Below, piece by piece: positions 25,336-32,741 of a DNA stretch of 64,000 bases. The notes beneath the pieces were generated by a model. That model made no database searches. It was not told where the DNA came from and saw only the letters and a list, made by a program, of their open reading frames with translations. Each line of letters opens with the position of its first letter. The stretch's first letter is position 1. Position numbers and translations under genes: made by a program. Source of the DNA: G963662655 sp963666875 (GTDB lineage: Bacteria > Cloacimonadota > Cloacimonadia > Cloacimonadales > JAIOQZ01); contig CAXXPU010000020.1 of NCBI GenBank assembly GCA_963666875.2, forward strand, positions 1 to 64,000. The letters run 5' to 3'.

Positions 25336-27462
25336 ATGAAACGAGTTTTGGGTATTGCTATGCTTCTTTTCTTGCTTTGCAACATGCTTCTCGCGGACGC
25401 GATGCAAGCTGGACCTCAGAAAGAAGCACGCAATGAAAAAGGTACCATCCAGGCACCAAGAACACGCGAAGTACCGGAATGGTCCTTCATTACCGAACCA
25501 CTGGGCATTGAATCGTCTTATTTCGATTATATGATGGGTAGCTACAACAGCACCCCCATGCATATTCAGGATAACGGCGGTGTGTATCTGGCATTTCATG
25601 GAAAAGAGACGGCTGCCGCGCAGCGTCGTTCTTATCTGACGTACATCAACCCTGATGGAACGCTCAATTCGACCAACTATGTCGGACAGACGGACGAGTA
25701 CGAAGGATACGTAGGAATCGACCTCGACCCGGAAACCCAGGATCCATTGTATGCCTGGCATATCGATTCCGGTGTAGGCGAGATCTATAATGTCGTGTTC
25801 GGTATGGATGTCTGGCATCTTCTGGGCTCGCCCGGCCTGCTCAGCAGCCCATACATGGTCATCAACAACAGCGACTGGGATTCCATGCCGGTCGATCCAC
25901 CCTTCGACGATGACCAGTTTGTCTGGCCGTACGTCTATATCAGCAAAGCCCCCAGCTACGACGAAGATGGAAGACGCCGTGTTTATATTCTGGGAAACAA
26001 CAACGTTGCGCATTCCTCGGGCGACTTCCCGTCGGAAAATGTTATGATCGCTTTTTGCGATTATACAACGACCGATATCGAAAACGGCACATTCCCTACG
26101 CTGGACTGGAACTACATCACCATCCCGCAGATGGATGAATGGAACGCCGATCCGGACTGGATTCGTCCTTTCTTCTCCGCTGCGTGTTCATGGGATGGAC
26201 ACTTTGCCATCTTCGGTAACCTGGCTGGTGGCGAAGACTACTTCGAGCTTGAAGATCCCGACTACTTCGTTCTGCTGAACGACAACTTCTGCGAAGGAGA
26301 ATGGGAATACCATGCTGTCAATTCCGAAATGTATGTCGATAATCCGCTCAACCAGGATCAATCGACCTGGCCGGATGATGCATACGATATGTTCTTCTCG
26401 TTCTCATTCGCCGGTCACATGACTACGATCTGGGACGATGAAGGATGCCTTCACTTCCAGGCTCCCTACGCATTGCAGGGATGGGTTGGCGGCGAGCTGA
26501 AATACTGGCCCTATTTCCATCAGATGCGTAACTTCATCTACGATACAAACACCAATGAGTTCATCAGTTATGACCTCTATCCGAAAAGCGATACGCCGAA
26601 CGATGGTCTGCCCTTCCTTCCGTGGGATGTCAATGAAGACGGCGAAGTGGATGAGTATTATGAAGAAACCGGCACAGTCAACGGCGTAAGTGGCTGGCCA
26701 ATTTTCTACTACGACTCGGAACAGGCCTTCCACGAAAATTACTTCAAAATCTCCTACAACGCAGAGAACAACTGGATGGCGGCGATCTGGTCGGATGGAC
26801 TCAAAGAACTGTACTACAACGATGCAGGTGACGAGGATTATGTTGACTGGGCTTCCGCCCCCGAAATCATGATCTCCATTTCCGGCGACAACGGCTGGAC
26901 ATGGTCCGATCCGATCATCATGAACGCCAATCCGAACGATCCGGACGGAAACTATGTCGAACAGCTCGACGGACACATCCCGTGCTATCTCTATCTTGGC
27001 GACAAGATCGAAGATCTCGGCGACGGTCACGGCAAGCTGCACATCCTGTACTTCGATGACAACAGCTTCGGCTCGTACGCGCAGAATGATCTCGGCGACA
27101 ACAACGGCGGTACGGTAACCTACATGGCGATCGATGTCGATTTCAACCCGTGGGATACCGATGACGAAGTTCCTTCCGTAAGCCAGAGCATCACACTGAA
27201 CCAGAACTTCCCAAACCCTTTCAACCCGGAAACCACCATCAGCTTCAACGTTCCCAACGAAATGAACGCAGAGCTTTCGGTGTTTAACGTCCGCGGTCAA
27301 AAGGTGAAAACCCTCTTCAACGGCAAGGCCGAAATGGGTCAGAACACGGTCGTCTGGAACGGTACCGACGAAACCGGTAAGAACGTCTCCAGCGGCGTCT
27401 ATTTCTACAAGCTGAATGCCGACCAAAAGACCATGACCCAGAAGATGGTGTTGATGAAATAG
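25336..27462 (+). CDS. large secreted protein with C-terminal FlgD/Por-type sorting domain
   Basis: 708 residues. Signal peptide 'VLGIAMLLFLLCNMLLADA', a long acidic body rich in Asp, Trp and Tyr without a family I recognise (segments such as 'DGRRRVYILGNNNVAHSS' suggest a beta-propeller-like or exo-sialidase-like fold), then the sorting domain from about residue 620: 'NFPNPFNPETTISFNVP', 'VFNVRGQKVKTLF', 'SSGVYFYKLNADQKTM' and a final 'KMVLMK'. Probably exported to the cell surface. Its stop codon is followed directly by the 73-bp tandem repeat array. Strong ribosome site AGGAGG. Confidence 0.8.
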   Translation: MKRVLGIAMLLFLLCNMLLADAMQAGPQKEARNEKGTIQAPRTREVPEWSFITEPLGIESSYFDYMMGSYNSTPMHIQDNGGVYLAFHGKETAAAQRRSYLTYINPDGTLNSTNYVGQTDEYEGYVGIDLDPETQDPLYAWHIDSGVGEIYNVVFGMDVWHLLGSPGLLSSPYMVINNSDWDSMPVDPPFDDDQFVWPYVYISKAPSYDEDGRRRVYILGNNNVAHSSGDFPSENVMIAFCDYTTTDIENGTFPTLDWNYITIPQMDEWNADPDWIRPFFSAACSWDGHFAIFGNLAGGEDYFELEDPDYFVLLNDNFCEGEWEYHAVNSEMYVDNPLNQDQSTWPDDAYDMFFSFSFAGHMTTIWDDEGCLHFQAPYALQGWVGGELKYWPYFHQMRNFIYDTNTNEFISYDLYPKSDTPNDGLPFLPWDVNEDGEVDEYYEETGTVNGVSGWPIFYYDSEQAFHENYFKISYNAENNWMAAIWSDGLKELYYNDAGDEDYVDWASAPEIMISISGDNGWTWSDPIIMNANPNDPDGNYVEQLDGHIPCYLYLGDKIEDLGDGHGKLHILYFDDNSFGSYAQNDLGDNNGGTVTYMAIDVDFNPWDTDDEVPSVSQSITLNQNFPNPFNPETTISFNVPNEMNAELSVFNVRGQKVKTLFNGKAEMGQNTVVWNGTDETGKNVSSGVYFYKLNADQKTMTQKMVLMK

Positions 27463-27468
27463 CCTTTT

Positions 27469-28006
27469 CGGCTTTGACGCAGTCAAAACGAAAACATCGA
27501 ACGAAAGCCTTTCGCGAAGCGAAATAGCGAAAGTGGATCGTCGGCTTTGACGCAGTCAAAACGAAAACATCGAACGAAAGCCTTTCGCGAAGCGAAATAG
27601 CGAAAGTGGATCGTCGGCTTTGACGCAGTCAAAACGAAAACATCGAACGAAAGCCTTTCGCGAAGCGAAATAGCGAAAGTGGATCGTCGGCTTTGACGCA
27701 GTCAAAACGAAAACATCGAACGAAAGCCTTTCGCGAAGCGAAATAGCGAAAGTGGATCGTCGGCTTTGACGCAGTCAAAACGAAAACATCGAACGAAAGC
27801 CTTTCGCGAAGCGAAATAGCGAAAGTGGATCGTCGGCTTTGACGCAGTCAAAACGAAAACATCGAACGAAAGCCTTTCGCGAAGCGAAATAGCGAAAGTG
27901 GATCGTCGGCTTTGACGCAGTCAAAACGAAAACATCGAACGAAAGCCTTTCGCGAAGCGAAATAGCGAAAGTGGATCGTCGGCTTTGACGCAGTCAAAAC
28001 GAAAAT
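27469..28006. repeat. 73-bp perfect tandem repeat, 7 full units plus a partial eighth
   Basis: Units begin with CGGCTTTGACGCAGTC at 27469, 27542, 27615, 27688, 27761, 27834, 27907 and 27980 (the last is broken off after about 27 bases). I see no difference between full units. Each unit contains two short hairpins, TTTGAC-GCA-GTCAAA and TTTCGC-GAA-GCGAAA. The length 73 is not a multiple of three, so no repeated peptide is encoded, and there are no spacers as in CRISPR. The array starts 6 bases after a stop codon. Confidence 0.97.
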
Positions 28007-28057
28007 ATGAACGCTATGATTCCGATTTTTCGGAATTATATTAGTGGAATATTGAAG

Positions 28058-28094
28058 CTCCCATGTCCGTACCCCGGGCATGGGAGTTTCTTAT
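28058..28094 (+). terminator. likely terminator after the tandem repeat
   Basis: CTCCCATG pairs with CATGGGAG; inside, CCG pairs with CGG, giving a stem of about 12 positions, followed by TTTCTTAT on the plus strand. It lies where a transcript from the 25336 gene would end. A second small hairpin ATTCCGA-TTTT-TCGGAAT lies at 28019-28036. Confidence 0.55.
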
Positions 28095-28130
28095 ATGCAT
28101 TCATAGACCTTCAGGTGCCTGCGTCCACAT

Positions 28131-28162
28131 GGAAAAGAAAAACCCCGGCGATTGACCGGGGC
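28131..28162 (-). terminator. rho-independent terminator of groES-trxA
   Basis: On the minus strand CCCCGG-TCAATCG-CCGGGG is followed by TTTTTCTTTT. It lies 25 bases after the trxA stop codon. Confidence 0.9.
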
Positions 28163-28186
28163 TATCTTGCGACACTTGGAAATGCT

Positions 28187-28504
28187 TTAAACCGAATTGA
28201 GGCGCTCGGCGATCTTGTTCTTGTTCACGACACCCACCATCTGGTGCTTGACGGTGCCTTCCGAAAAAACAAGCAGGGTCGGGATCGACATCACCTGGTA
28301 GCGTGAAGCGATCTGCGGTGATTCATCGACGTTCAACTTCAACACCTTCACCCGACCATCGTACTCCTCCGCAACCTGCTGGACCGTTGGGTTCAACATC
28401 TTGCAGGGACCGCACCACGGAGCCCAGAAATCGACCAGCACCGGGATGTCGGACTGTAATACCTCGCCTTCGAAATCGGCTTGCGTGATATTCTTTACGT
28501 CCAC
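28187..28504 (-). CDS. trxA: thioredoxin
   Basis: 105 residues, single thioredoxin domain, with the redox site WCGPCK in 'FWAPWCGPCKMLNP' and the cis-Pro in 'SIPTLLVF'. A general cytoplasmic disulfide reductant. The start ATG (28504) lies 3 bases after the groES stop, and a terminator follows the gene, so groES-trxA forms a two-gene unit. Full length, all key residues present. Confidence 0.96.
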   Translation of the reverse strand: MDVKNITQADFEGEVLQSDIPVLVDFWAPWCGPCKMLNPTVQQVAEEYDGRVKVLKLNVDESPQIASRYQVMSIPTLLVFSEGTVKHQMVGVVNKNKIAERLNSV

Positions 28505-28507
28505 AGC

Positions 28508-28777
28508 TTACTCGACAATCGCCAGAATATCGCTGCGCGATACGATCAGATACTTCACCGCGTCGATCTCAACTTCCGTGCCGCCATACTTCGCATAGAG
28601 TATCTGGTCGCCGATCTTAACGATGTCCTTGAGTTCTTCGTCGGTTCCGACAGCGATCACTTCACCTATCTGCGGTTTTTCCTTCGCTGTATCCGGGATG
28701 ATGATCCCACCAACCTTTTTCTCCTTCACTTCGACGGGCTTGATCACTACCCGGTCGTCAAGCGGTCTGATATTCAT
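28508..28777 (-). CDS. groES: co-chaperonin GroES
   Basis: 89 residues, slightly short of the common 94-97 but complete: 'IRPLDDRVVIKPVEVKEKK' start, the mobile-loop 'VGGIIIPDTAKEKPQIGEV', here given by 'GGIIIPDTAKEKPQ', and 'KIGDQILYAKYGGTEVEID'. It caps the GroEL folding chamber. No groEL is next to it; the neighbour is trxA, an unusual arrangement. GGAGGAA lies just upstream of the ATG. The 318-bp gap 28778-29095 upstream contains repeats. Confidence 0.95.
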   Translation of the reverse strand: MNIRPLDDRVVIKPVEVKEKKVGGIIIPDTAKEKPQIGEVIAVGTDEELKDIVKIGDQILYAKYGGTEVEIDAVKYLIVSRSDILAIVE

Positions 28778-28930
28778 ATCGTTCCTCCTTACAGGTTTTC
28801 TTGTATTGCTCTTTCAAAGCTAATCCGAATCATCAAATTAGCAAACACTTTTTTAGAGTGCCAGTTTCTGCCGTCAAGTATTTTCTGCATTACTGGTTTC
28901 TGATATCAATACGAGGCAGCCGAACGGTAC

Positions 28931-28978
28931 AAGGGAGAGGGATGGGAATGCCAAGCTGGAGCTTGGCGGACCAAGGAG
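28931..28978. repeat. dispersed palindromic repeat (family A)
   Basis: Contains the GCCAAGCTGGAGCTTGGCGG core flanked by GGGAGAGG and GGACCAAGGAG, matching 15271-15312 read on the opposite strand. It lies in the gap between groES and the DUF5916 gene. A family B-like fragment (CCTTTGCCAAAGGGGAAGG) follows at 29043-29061. Confidence 0.75.
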
Positions 28979-29095
28979 AAGCGATGCGGACGAGGACGTC
29001 CGCATACCCAGGCAGAAACCGACCACCTCTCTACTCCTTCACCTTTGCCAAAGGGGAAGGCCGGGATGGGGTTTCTCTTCTCCTGACTACTTTTC

Positions 29096-31255
29096 CTATA
29101 GCGTCCACAGGTAATTACCCTTGAAGAACAACTGAACATGGTCCTCGAGGCGATCGAACCGGTCGAACTCGACAAGATTCACGCCGAAGTAGATATTGCT
29201 GAGCGGACTGTATTCCCATGTCAACAGCAGGCTGTTCGAGTATTCCGTCTCGCTGTACGATTCTCTTGTATCGAGGTCGTATGTCCTTTGAAACATCCCT
29301 TGCGTGATATTGCGGATGTACAGGTTCTGCGAGATCAGGAAGGTGACGCGGTTCCAGACCGTATAGTACTTATAGACGCGATCGCCGCCGAATTCCTCGT
29401 AGAAATCGGTCACCTGGACATTGGGACTGATCGACATCCGATCGAACAGGTCGAGGCTGAAACCGGATTCCAGGAAGTAGCTCCACCCCTCGAAGCCTTC
29501 CCCGTCGAAGTAGGGCTCGGTCCCAAAGGAGCCGTTCAGCCAGGCCCTGAAGGAGCCGGAGAACATCTTCCAGTTCTCGAGGACATAGCGGACGGTGCTC
29601 AAATCCTTCGCCTGTACGTTGCCGCTTTCATCCACATACTCGTGACGGTTGTTGTTGATCTCGATCTTGAGTTCCGAGTTTCCGACACTCTTCCAGTCTG
29701 CCCATATCCCCACCCAGATGAACTCTTCGAGCGGTTCGTTCTGCATATCGTAGAAGTTTTTCATGCCGAAATAAACCTCGACCTCGTTCCACCAGTTGTT
29801 TCCTTCGAGGATGTCGTACTTGTTGTGCGTGCCGAGTTGATAGCGATCCTTGCTGAGCGAACTCATGTAGCCCGAGCCCGGCTCGAAGTTCTTACTTATC
29901 GCCTCGATCCAGAAGTCGTTGTAGCTGTGTTCGCCGTTGTGCTCGACGGTCGTGTTGTGCGCCCAACCTCTTTCGTAGCCGTCGCGGCCCTCAACTTCCT
30001 GTTCGGTCTTCAGGCTATCGAAGCTGACGGCCGTCTGCGACTTGATACGGATGTTGAGCGGGAAGGAGTAGAACCCATCCACCGCCGCGACGCGGTTGAA
30101 CGCAGACGAGCCCATATCTTCCCGGTCCGTGAGCAGGACGCCGACGGTCGATTCGTCGAGGACATCCAGCCGGTAGCGGAACAGGTTGTAGAGTTCCTTG
30201 CTATCGTCATCGACACCCTCGTCGTACGCCGACACATAGCCGAAAGACGAGGAGGGATACTTGCCGCTGAGCTTGGCTCCAGCCACAGGATTGACGATGT
30301 TCCGCGTATAGACGAGTTCGAACAGGTTGGTGTAGAAAAAATCCATCCCTTGTGTGAAGAATGGGCGTTTTTCCTGCAACCAGGTCGGATCGCGCTTGTT
30401 GATATCGACGTTCATGGGATCGGCTTCGATCTGCGAGTAGTCCGGATTGATCGTCGCCGAGAGAGTCAGCCTGGGATTCAGTGAGTACGAGGCATCGATG
30501 CCGGTATCCAGTTTCCGCTTCTTGCCGTCGCGCAGATAGGAACCGAAGACATACGGACGCAAATCGAGCTGTCTGCCCGATTTGATATTCCGCATACCGG
30601 TCAGAACGCCCGATTGCGCGAAGATATTCTGCATCTGGTGCGTCCGTGGCGGATAGACGGACTGCTCGTTGTGCGTTTTGTCCAGTCGGAAGTAGTAGAA
30701 ACCCCAGCGCTGTTCTTCCTGCGTATCATCGAACGGAAGCGAGGCAAACGGGATCGCCACCTCGACAACGTATCGATCCTGATAGATTTGCGACTTGGAC
30801 TTGAGTGGGATGTTCCAGTTCATGTCCGAGGGCCCTGCGGCGGAGGATATCCAGTCCTTGGGATTGCCGTACGGATTGAAGTTGAACAGGTATGCTCCGC
30901 GATCCGAATTGAACACGTCGATCGCAAACACGACCTGTTCGTCGTTGTCCCAGTTTTCACGCGTGGCCACCGTGGCGATCAGGTCGTCCGGATCGTCGAT
31001 TTCGCTGATGAACAACACGTAGAAGTACTTATCATCGTATGCGATCCGGGCTTCGGTCTCGTAACACGGATCCTTCCCTTCCTCCGGACTGTAGGTGACG
31101 GGCTCCGGCAGACGCGGAATGTCTTTCCAGTCGTCTTCAAGTCCGTCGATCGTCATGGGATGGTTCACCCTGGTGACTGGGATTTCCGTCTTCGCGAAGC
31201 AAAATACACAGATGCACAAATACAAAAATACCATTGTTGTTTTCAATAGAACCAC
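29096..31255 (-). CDS. DUF5916-type outer-membrane-like protein with N-terminal sugar-binding fold
   Basis: 719 residues. A signal peptide ('TMVFLYLCICVFCFAKTEI') is followed by a CBM9-like domain, residues about 25-210 ('DGLEDDWKDIPRLPEP', 'ARIAYDDKYFYVLF'). Then comes a long beta-rich C-terminal region with 'SLNPRLTLSATINPDYSQIE' and 'EKRPFFTQGMDFF', typical of DUF5916 proteins and probably a membrane beta-barrel ending in aromatic strands. The start may be GTG 31255 or the ATG at 31234; the latter begins the signal peptide cleanly. Transcribed alone. The ligand is not known. Confidence 0.8.
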   Translation of the reverse strand: MVLLKTTMVFLYLCICVFCFAKTEIPVTRVNHPMTIDGLEDDWKDIPRLPEPVTYSPEEGKDPCYETEARIAYDDKYFYVLFISEIDDPDDLIATVATRENWDNDEQVVFAIDVFNSDRGAYLFNFNPYGNPKDWISSAAGPSDMNWNIPLKSKSQIYQDRYVVEVAIPFASLPFDDTQEEQRWGFYYFRLDKTHNEQSVYPPRTHQMQNIFAQSGVLTGMRNIKSGRQLDLRPYVFGSYLRDGKKRKLDTGIDASYSLNPRLTLSATINPDYSQIEADPMNVDINKRDPTWLQEKRPFFTQGMDFFYTNLFELVYTRNIVNPVAGAKLSGKYPSSSFGYVSAYDEGVDDDSKELYNLFRYRLDVLDESTVGVLLTDREDMGSSAFNRVAAVDGFYSFPLNIRIKSQTAVSFDSLKTEQEVEGRDGYERGWAHNTTVEHNGEHSYNDFWIEAISKNFEPGSGYMSSLSKDRYQLGTHNKYDILEGNNWWNEVEVYFGMKNFYDMQNEPLEEFIWVGIWADWKSVGNSELKIEINNNRHEYVDESGNVQAKDLSTVRYVLENWKMFSGSFRAWLNGSFGTEPYFDGEGFEGWSYFLESGFSLDLFDRMSISPNVQVTDFYEEFGGDRVYKYYTVWNRVTFLISQNLYIRNITQGMFQRTYDLDTRESYSETEYSNSLLLTWEYSPLSNIYFGVNLVEFDRFDRLEDHVQLFFKGNYLWTL

Positions 31256-31403
31256 CTTGTTTCATCTGGTTGTGTGTCAAACGGGTGTTACGATGTTACG
31301 ATCTCGGTGGTGGAATGCATTTCATAATCCAGATATCGGAAGAAGGATTTTCTTGTCAAGATTCATGAAGATACAGTAATTAGAAAAACTGAAGGAGCAA
31401 TGT

Positions 31404-31868
31404 ATGCCCGACAACCGTAAAGACATATCACCTTGTGGATTGTATTGTGCCGAATGCCCGTTTTATGTTGGCAAAATTGCCGATCTGGCGAGGGATCTGC
31501 GCGCCGAACTACGCAAGAATCGCGCGGATAAGCTCGCGGAATTACTCGCAACGATTCCGTTTTTCAAGGGATTCGAGAACTACCAGACGTGCTACGAGAC
31601 ACTGGGATTGTTCGTGAAGACGCGCTGCGGAAAGGTGTGCCGCGATGGCGGAGGCAATCCGCGTTGCGCCATCAGATTATGCGTTGCGAAAAAAGGATAC
31701 GAAGGCTGCTGGGAGTGCGACGATTTCGACAAGTGCGACAAACTGGATTTCCTGAGGGTCAGTCACGGAGACGCGCACATCAAGAACATGCGCAAGATCA
31801 AGCGCAAGGGTGTGGAGGAATTCCTGAAGGGTGACAAACCCTGGTATTCGAAACCGAAGGAAAAGTAA
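31404..31868 (+). CDS. DUF3795 cysteine-rich protein
   Basis: 154 residues, no signal peptide, nine or more cysteines. The opening 'ISPCGLYCAECPFYVGKI' and later 'CGKVCRDGGGNPRC' and 'GYEGCWECDDFDKCDKLDFL' are the features of DUF3795, a family thought to bind metal or an Fe-S centre through its Cys. The function of the family is not established. GGAGCA lies upstream of the ATG. It is divergent from the DUF5916 gene across a 148-bp gap. Confidence 0.85.
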   Translation: MPDNRKDISPCGLYCAECPFYVGKIADLARDLRAELRKNRADKLAELLATIPFFKGFENYQTCYETLGLFVKTRCGKVCRDGGGNPRCAIRLCVAKKGYEGCWECDDFDKCDKLDFLRVSHGDAHIKNMRKIKRKGVEEFLKGDKPWYSKPKEK

Positions 31869-31984
31869 GAACCTCATCCCCTAACTCCCACTCCTCGATC
31901 GAGGCGAAGGGTTACCGATGCTCGAGCGCTTCAGTGAGGCGCTGTCCATCTTCGGACAGAAATTACACGATTTCGGACGTTGTA

Positions 31985-32024
31985 CCTGTATAAAGAGGGA
32001 CTCCCGGGGGGTCACCCGGGAGTC
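31985..32024 (-). terminator. strong inverted repeat, probable terminator
   Basis: GACTCCCGGG (31999-32008) pairs perfectly with CCCGGGAGTC (32015-32024) across 6 bases. On the minus strand it is followed by CCTCTTTATA, a weak T-tract. It lies 35 bases after the stop of the small minus-strand gene and could stop transcription from both sides. The stretch 31869-31980 between the genes also holds a degenerate family B repeat. Confidence 0.55.
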
Positions 32025-32058
32025 GATTGTAGGGTAGATGCATGTCGTGCAGAAAAGG

Positions 32059-32325
32059 TCATTCCTTCACTTTTCTGAACACGAGAGGGATTTTATCCTT
32101 TTCGGGAATCCCGATTTGAATCAGTTTCCAGTCCTTATCGTATTCCTGGATTCGATGCCTCAGCGTCATGATCTTATCGCTCGTTGTCGGCGTATTCTCT
32201 TCCCATTGAACAAGTTCGACCCGGTAGTGGAGTGTTTCGGTCTTGCCGTTCATACGAACTTCGATCTCCAGATTGTGCTCGCCTTCCATCTTCGGAAGCG
32301 TTAAAACGACCTCGCGCATATCCAT
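32059..32325 (-). CDS. small protein of unknown function
   Basis: 88 residues, cytoplasmic by appearance, alternating charged and hydrophobic positions suggesting a small beta sheet ('HNLEIEVRMNGKTETLHYRV'). It contains no cysteine and no recognisable motif. Ribosome site GAGGAGATGG precedes the ATG. It is divergent from the hydrogenase-maturation operon, with 138 bp between the starts, and has a hairpin downstream. I do not recognise the family; co-regulation with the operon is only a possibility. Confidence 0.55.
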   Translation of the reverse strand: MDMREVVLTLPKMEGEHNLEIEVRMNGKTETLHYRVELVQWEENTPTTSDKIMTLRHRIQEYDKDWKLIQIGIPEKDKIPLVFRKVKE

Positions 32326-32440
32326 CTCCTCTTTTTTCGTTTGACAAACGAAGCCCGCGTCTTATCTTAACTCAGACTCCGTTCCTGCGATGAAGGAATG
32401 AATCTGACATTAAGGGGATGGCGGCGGACAACTATGTCAT

Positions 32441-32460
32441 ACCTCCATCCTGATGGAGGT
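32441..32460 (+). promoter_or_regulatory. palindrome covering the ribosome-binding site of the hydrogenase-maturation operon
   Basis: ACCTCCATC and GATGGAGGT form a perfect 9-bp inverted repeat with 2 bases between. The right arm contains GGAGG, the Shine-Dalgarno of the ATG at 32464. In RNA an 8-pair stem with a 4-base loop (CCTG) would hide the site. It may be an RNA switch, or a DNA operator. Confidence 0.6.
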
Positions 32461-32463
32461 TAA

Positions 32464-32712
32464 ATGCAAAAACGAATCCATTTGATTTCGGTTACCGTTT
32501 ACGACCGTGAAAAGGCTTTCCATTCCGTAAGTGAACTGCTACACAACTACGCGCCGTACATCCACCTGAGAGTCGGTTATCCCATGCCGGACAAGAACTG
32601 CGCCGTTATCTTCCTCGTTACCGAGATGACCACCGACGAACTCGGCGCGCTCACCGGCAGGCTGGGCCAGATCCCGTCCGTCAGCGCGAAATCGACTACG
32701 CTCAAAGTATAA
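32464..32712 (+). CDS. TM1266-type iron-only hydrogenase system regulator
   Basis: 82 residues with an ACT/NikR-C-like ferredoxin fold pattern: 'KRIHLISVTVYDREKAFHSV', given here by 'LISVTVYDREKAFHSV', then 'RVGYPMPDKNCAVIFLV' and 'LGQIPSVSAKSTTLKV'. This matches the small TM1266 family usually found beside hyd maturation genes and proposed to sense a ligand; it has no DNA-binding part of its own. It lies 29 bases before hydG. Its own ribosome site sits inside a palindrome, which suggests control at this first gene. Confidence 0.85.
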   Translation: MQKRIHLISVTVYDREKAFHSVSELLHNYAPYIHLRVGYPMPDKNCAVIFLVTEMTTDELGALTGRLGQIPSVSAKSTTLKV

Positions 32713-32741
32713 TATATCATGATGAAAATAAAGGAGTTACA

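Noticed and set aside
27469..28006. CRISPR array
   Set aside because: The units are directly adjacent and identical, with no variable spacers between repeats and no cas genes nearby.
27317..28081. Repeat protein read from the minus strand of the 73-bp array
   Set aside because: The unit length is not a multiple of three, so the frame changes with each unit and soon meets stops; no ribosome site supports it.
29138..30484. 448-codon plus-strand open frame opposite the DUF5916 gene
   Set aside because: The minus-strand product has a signal peptide and family motifs; the opposite frame has none.
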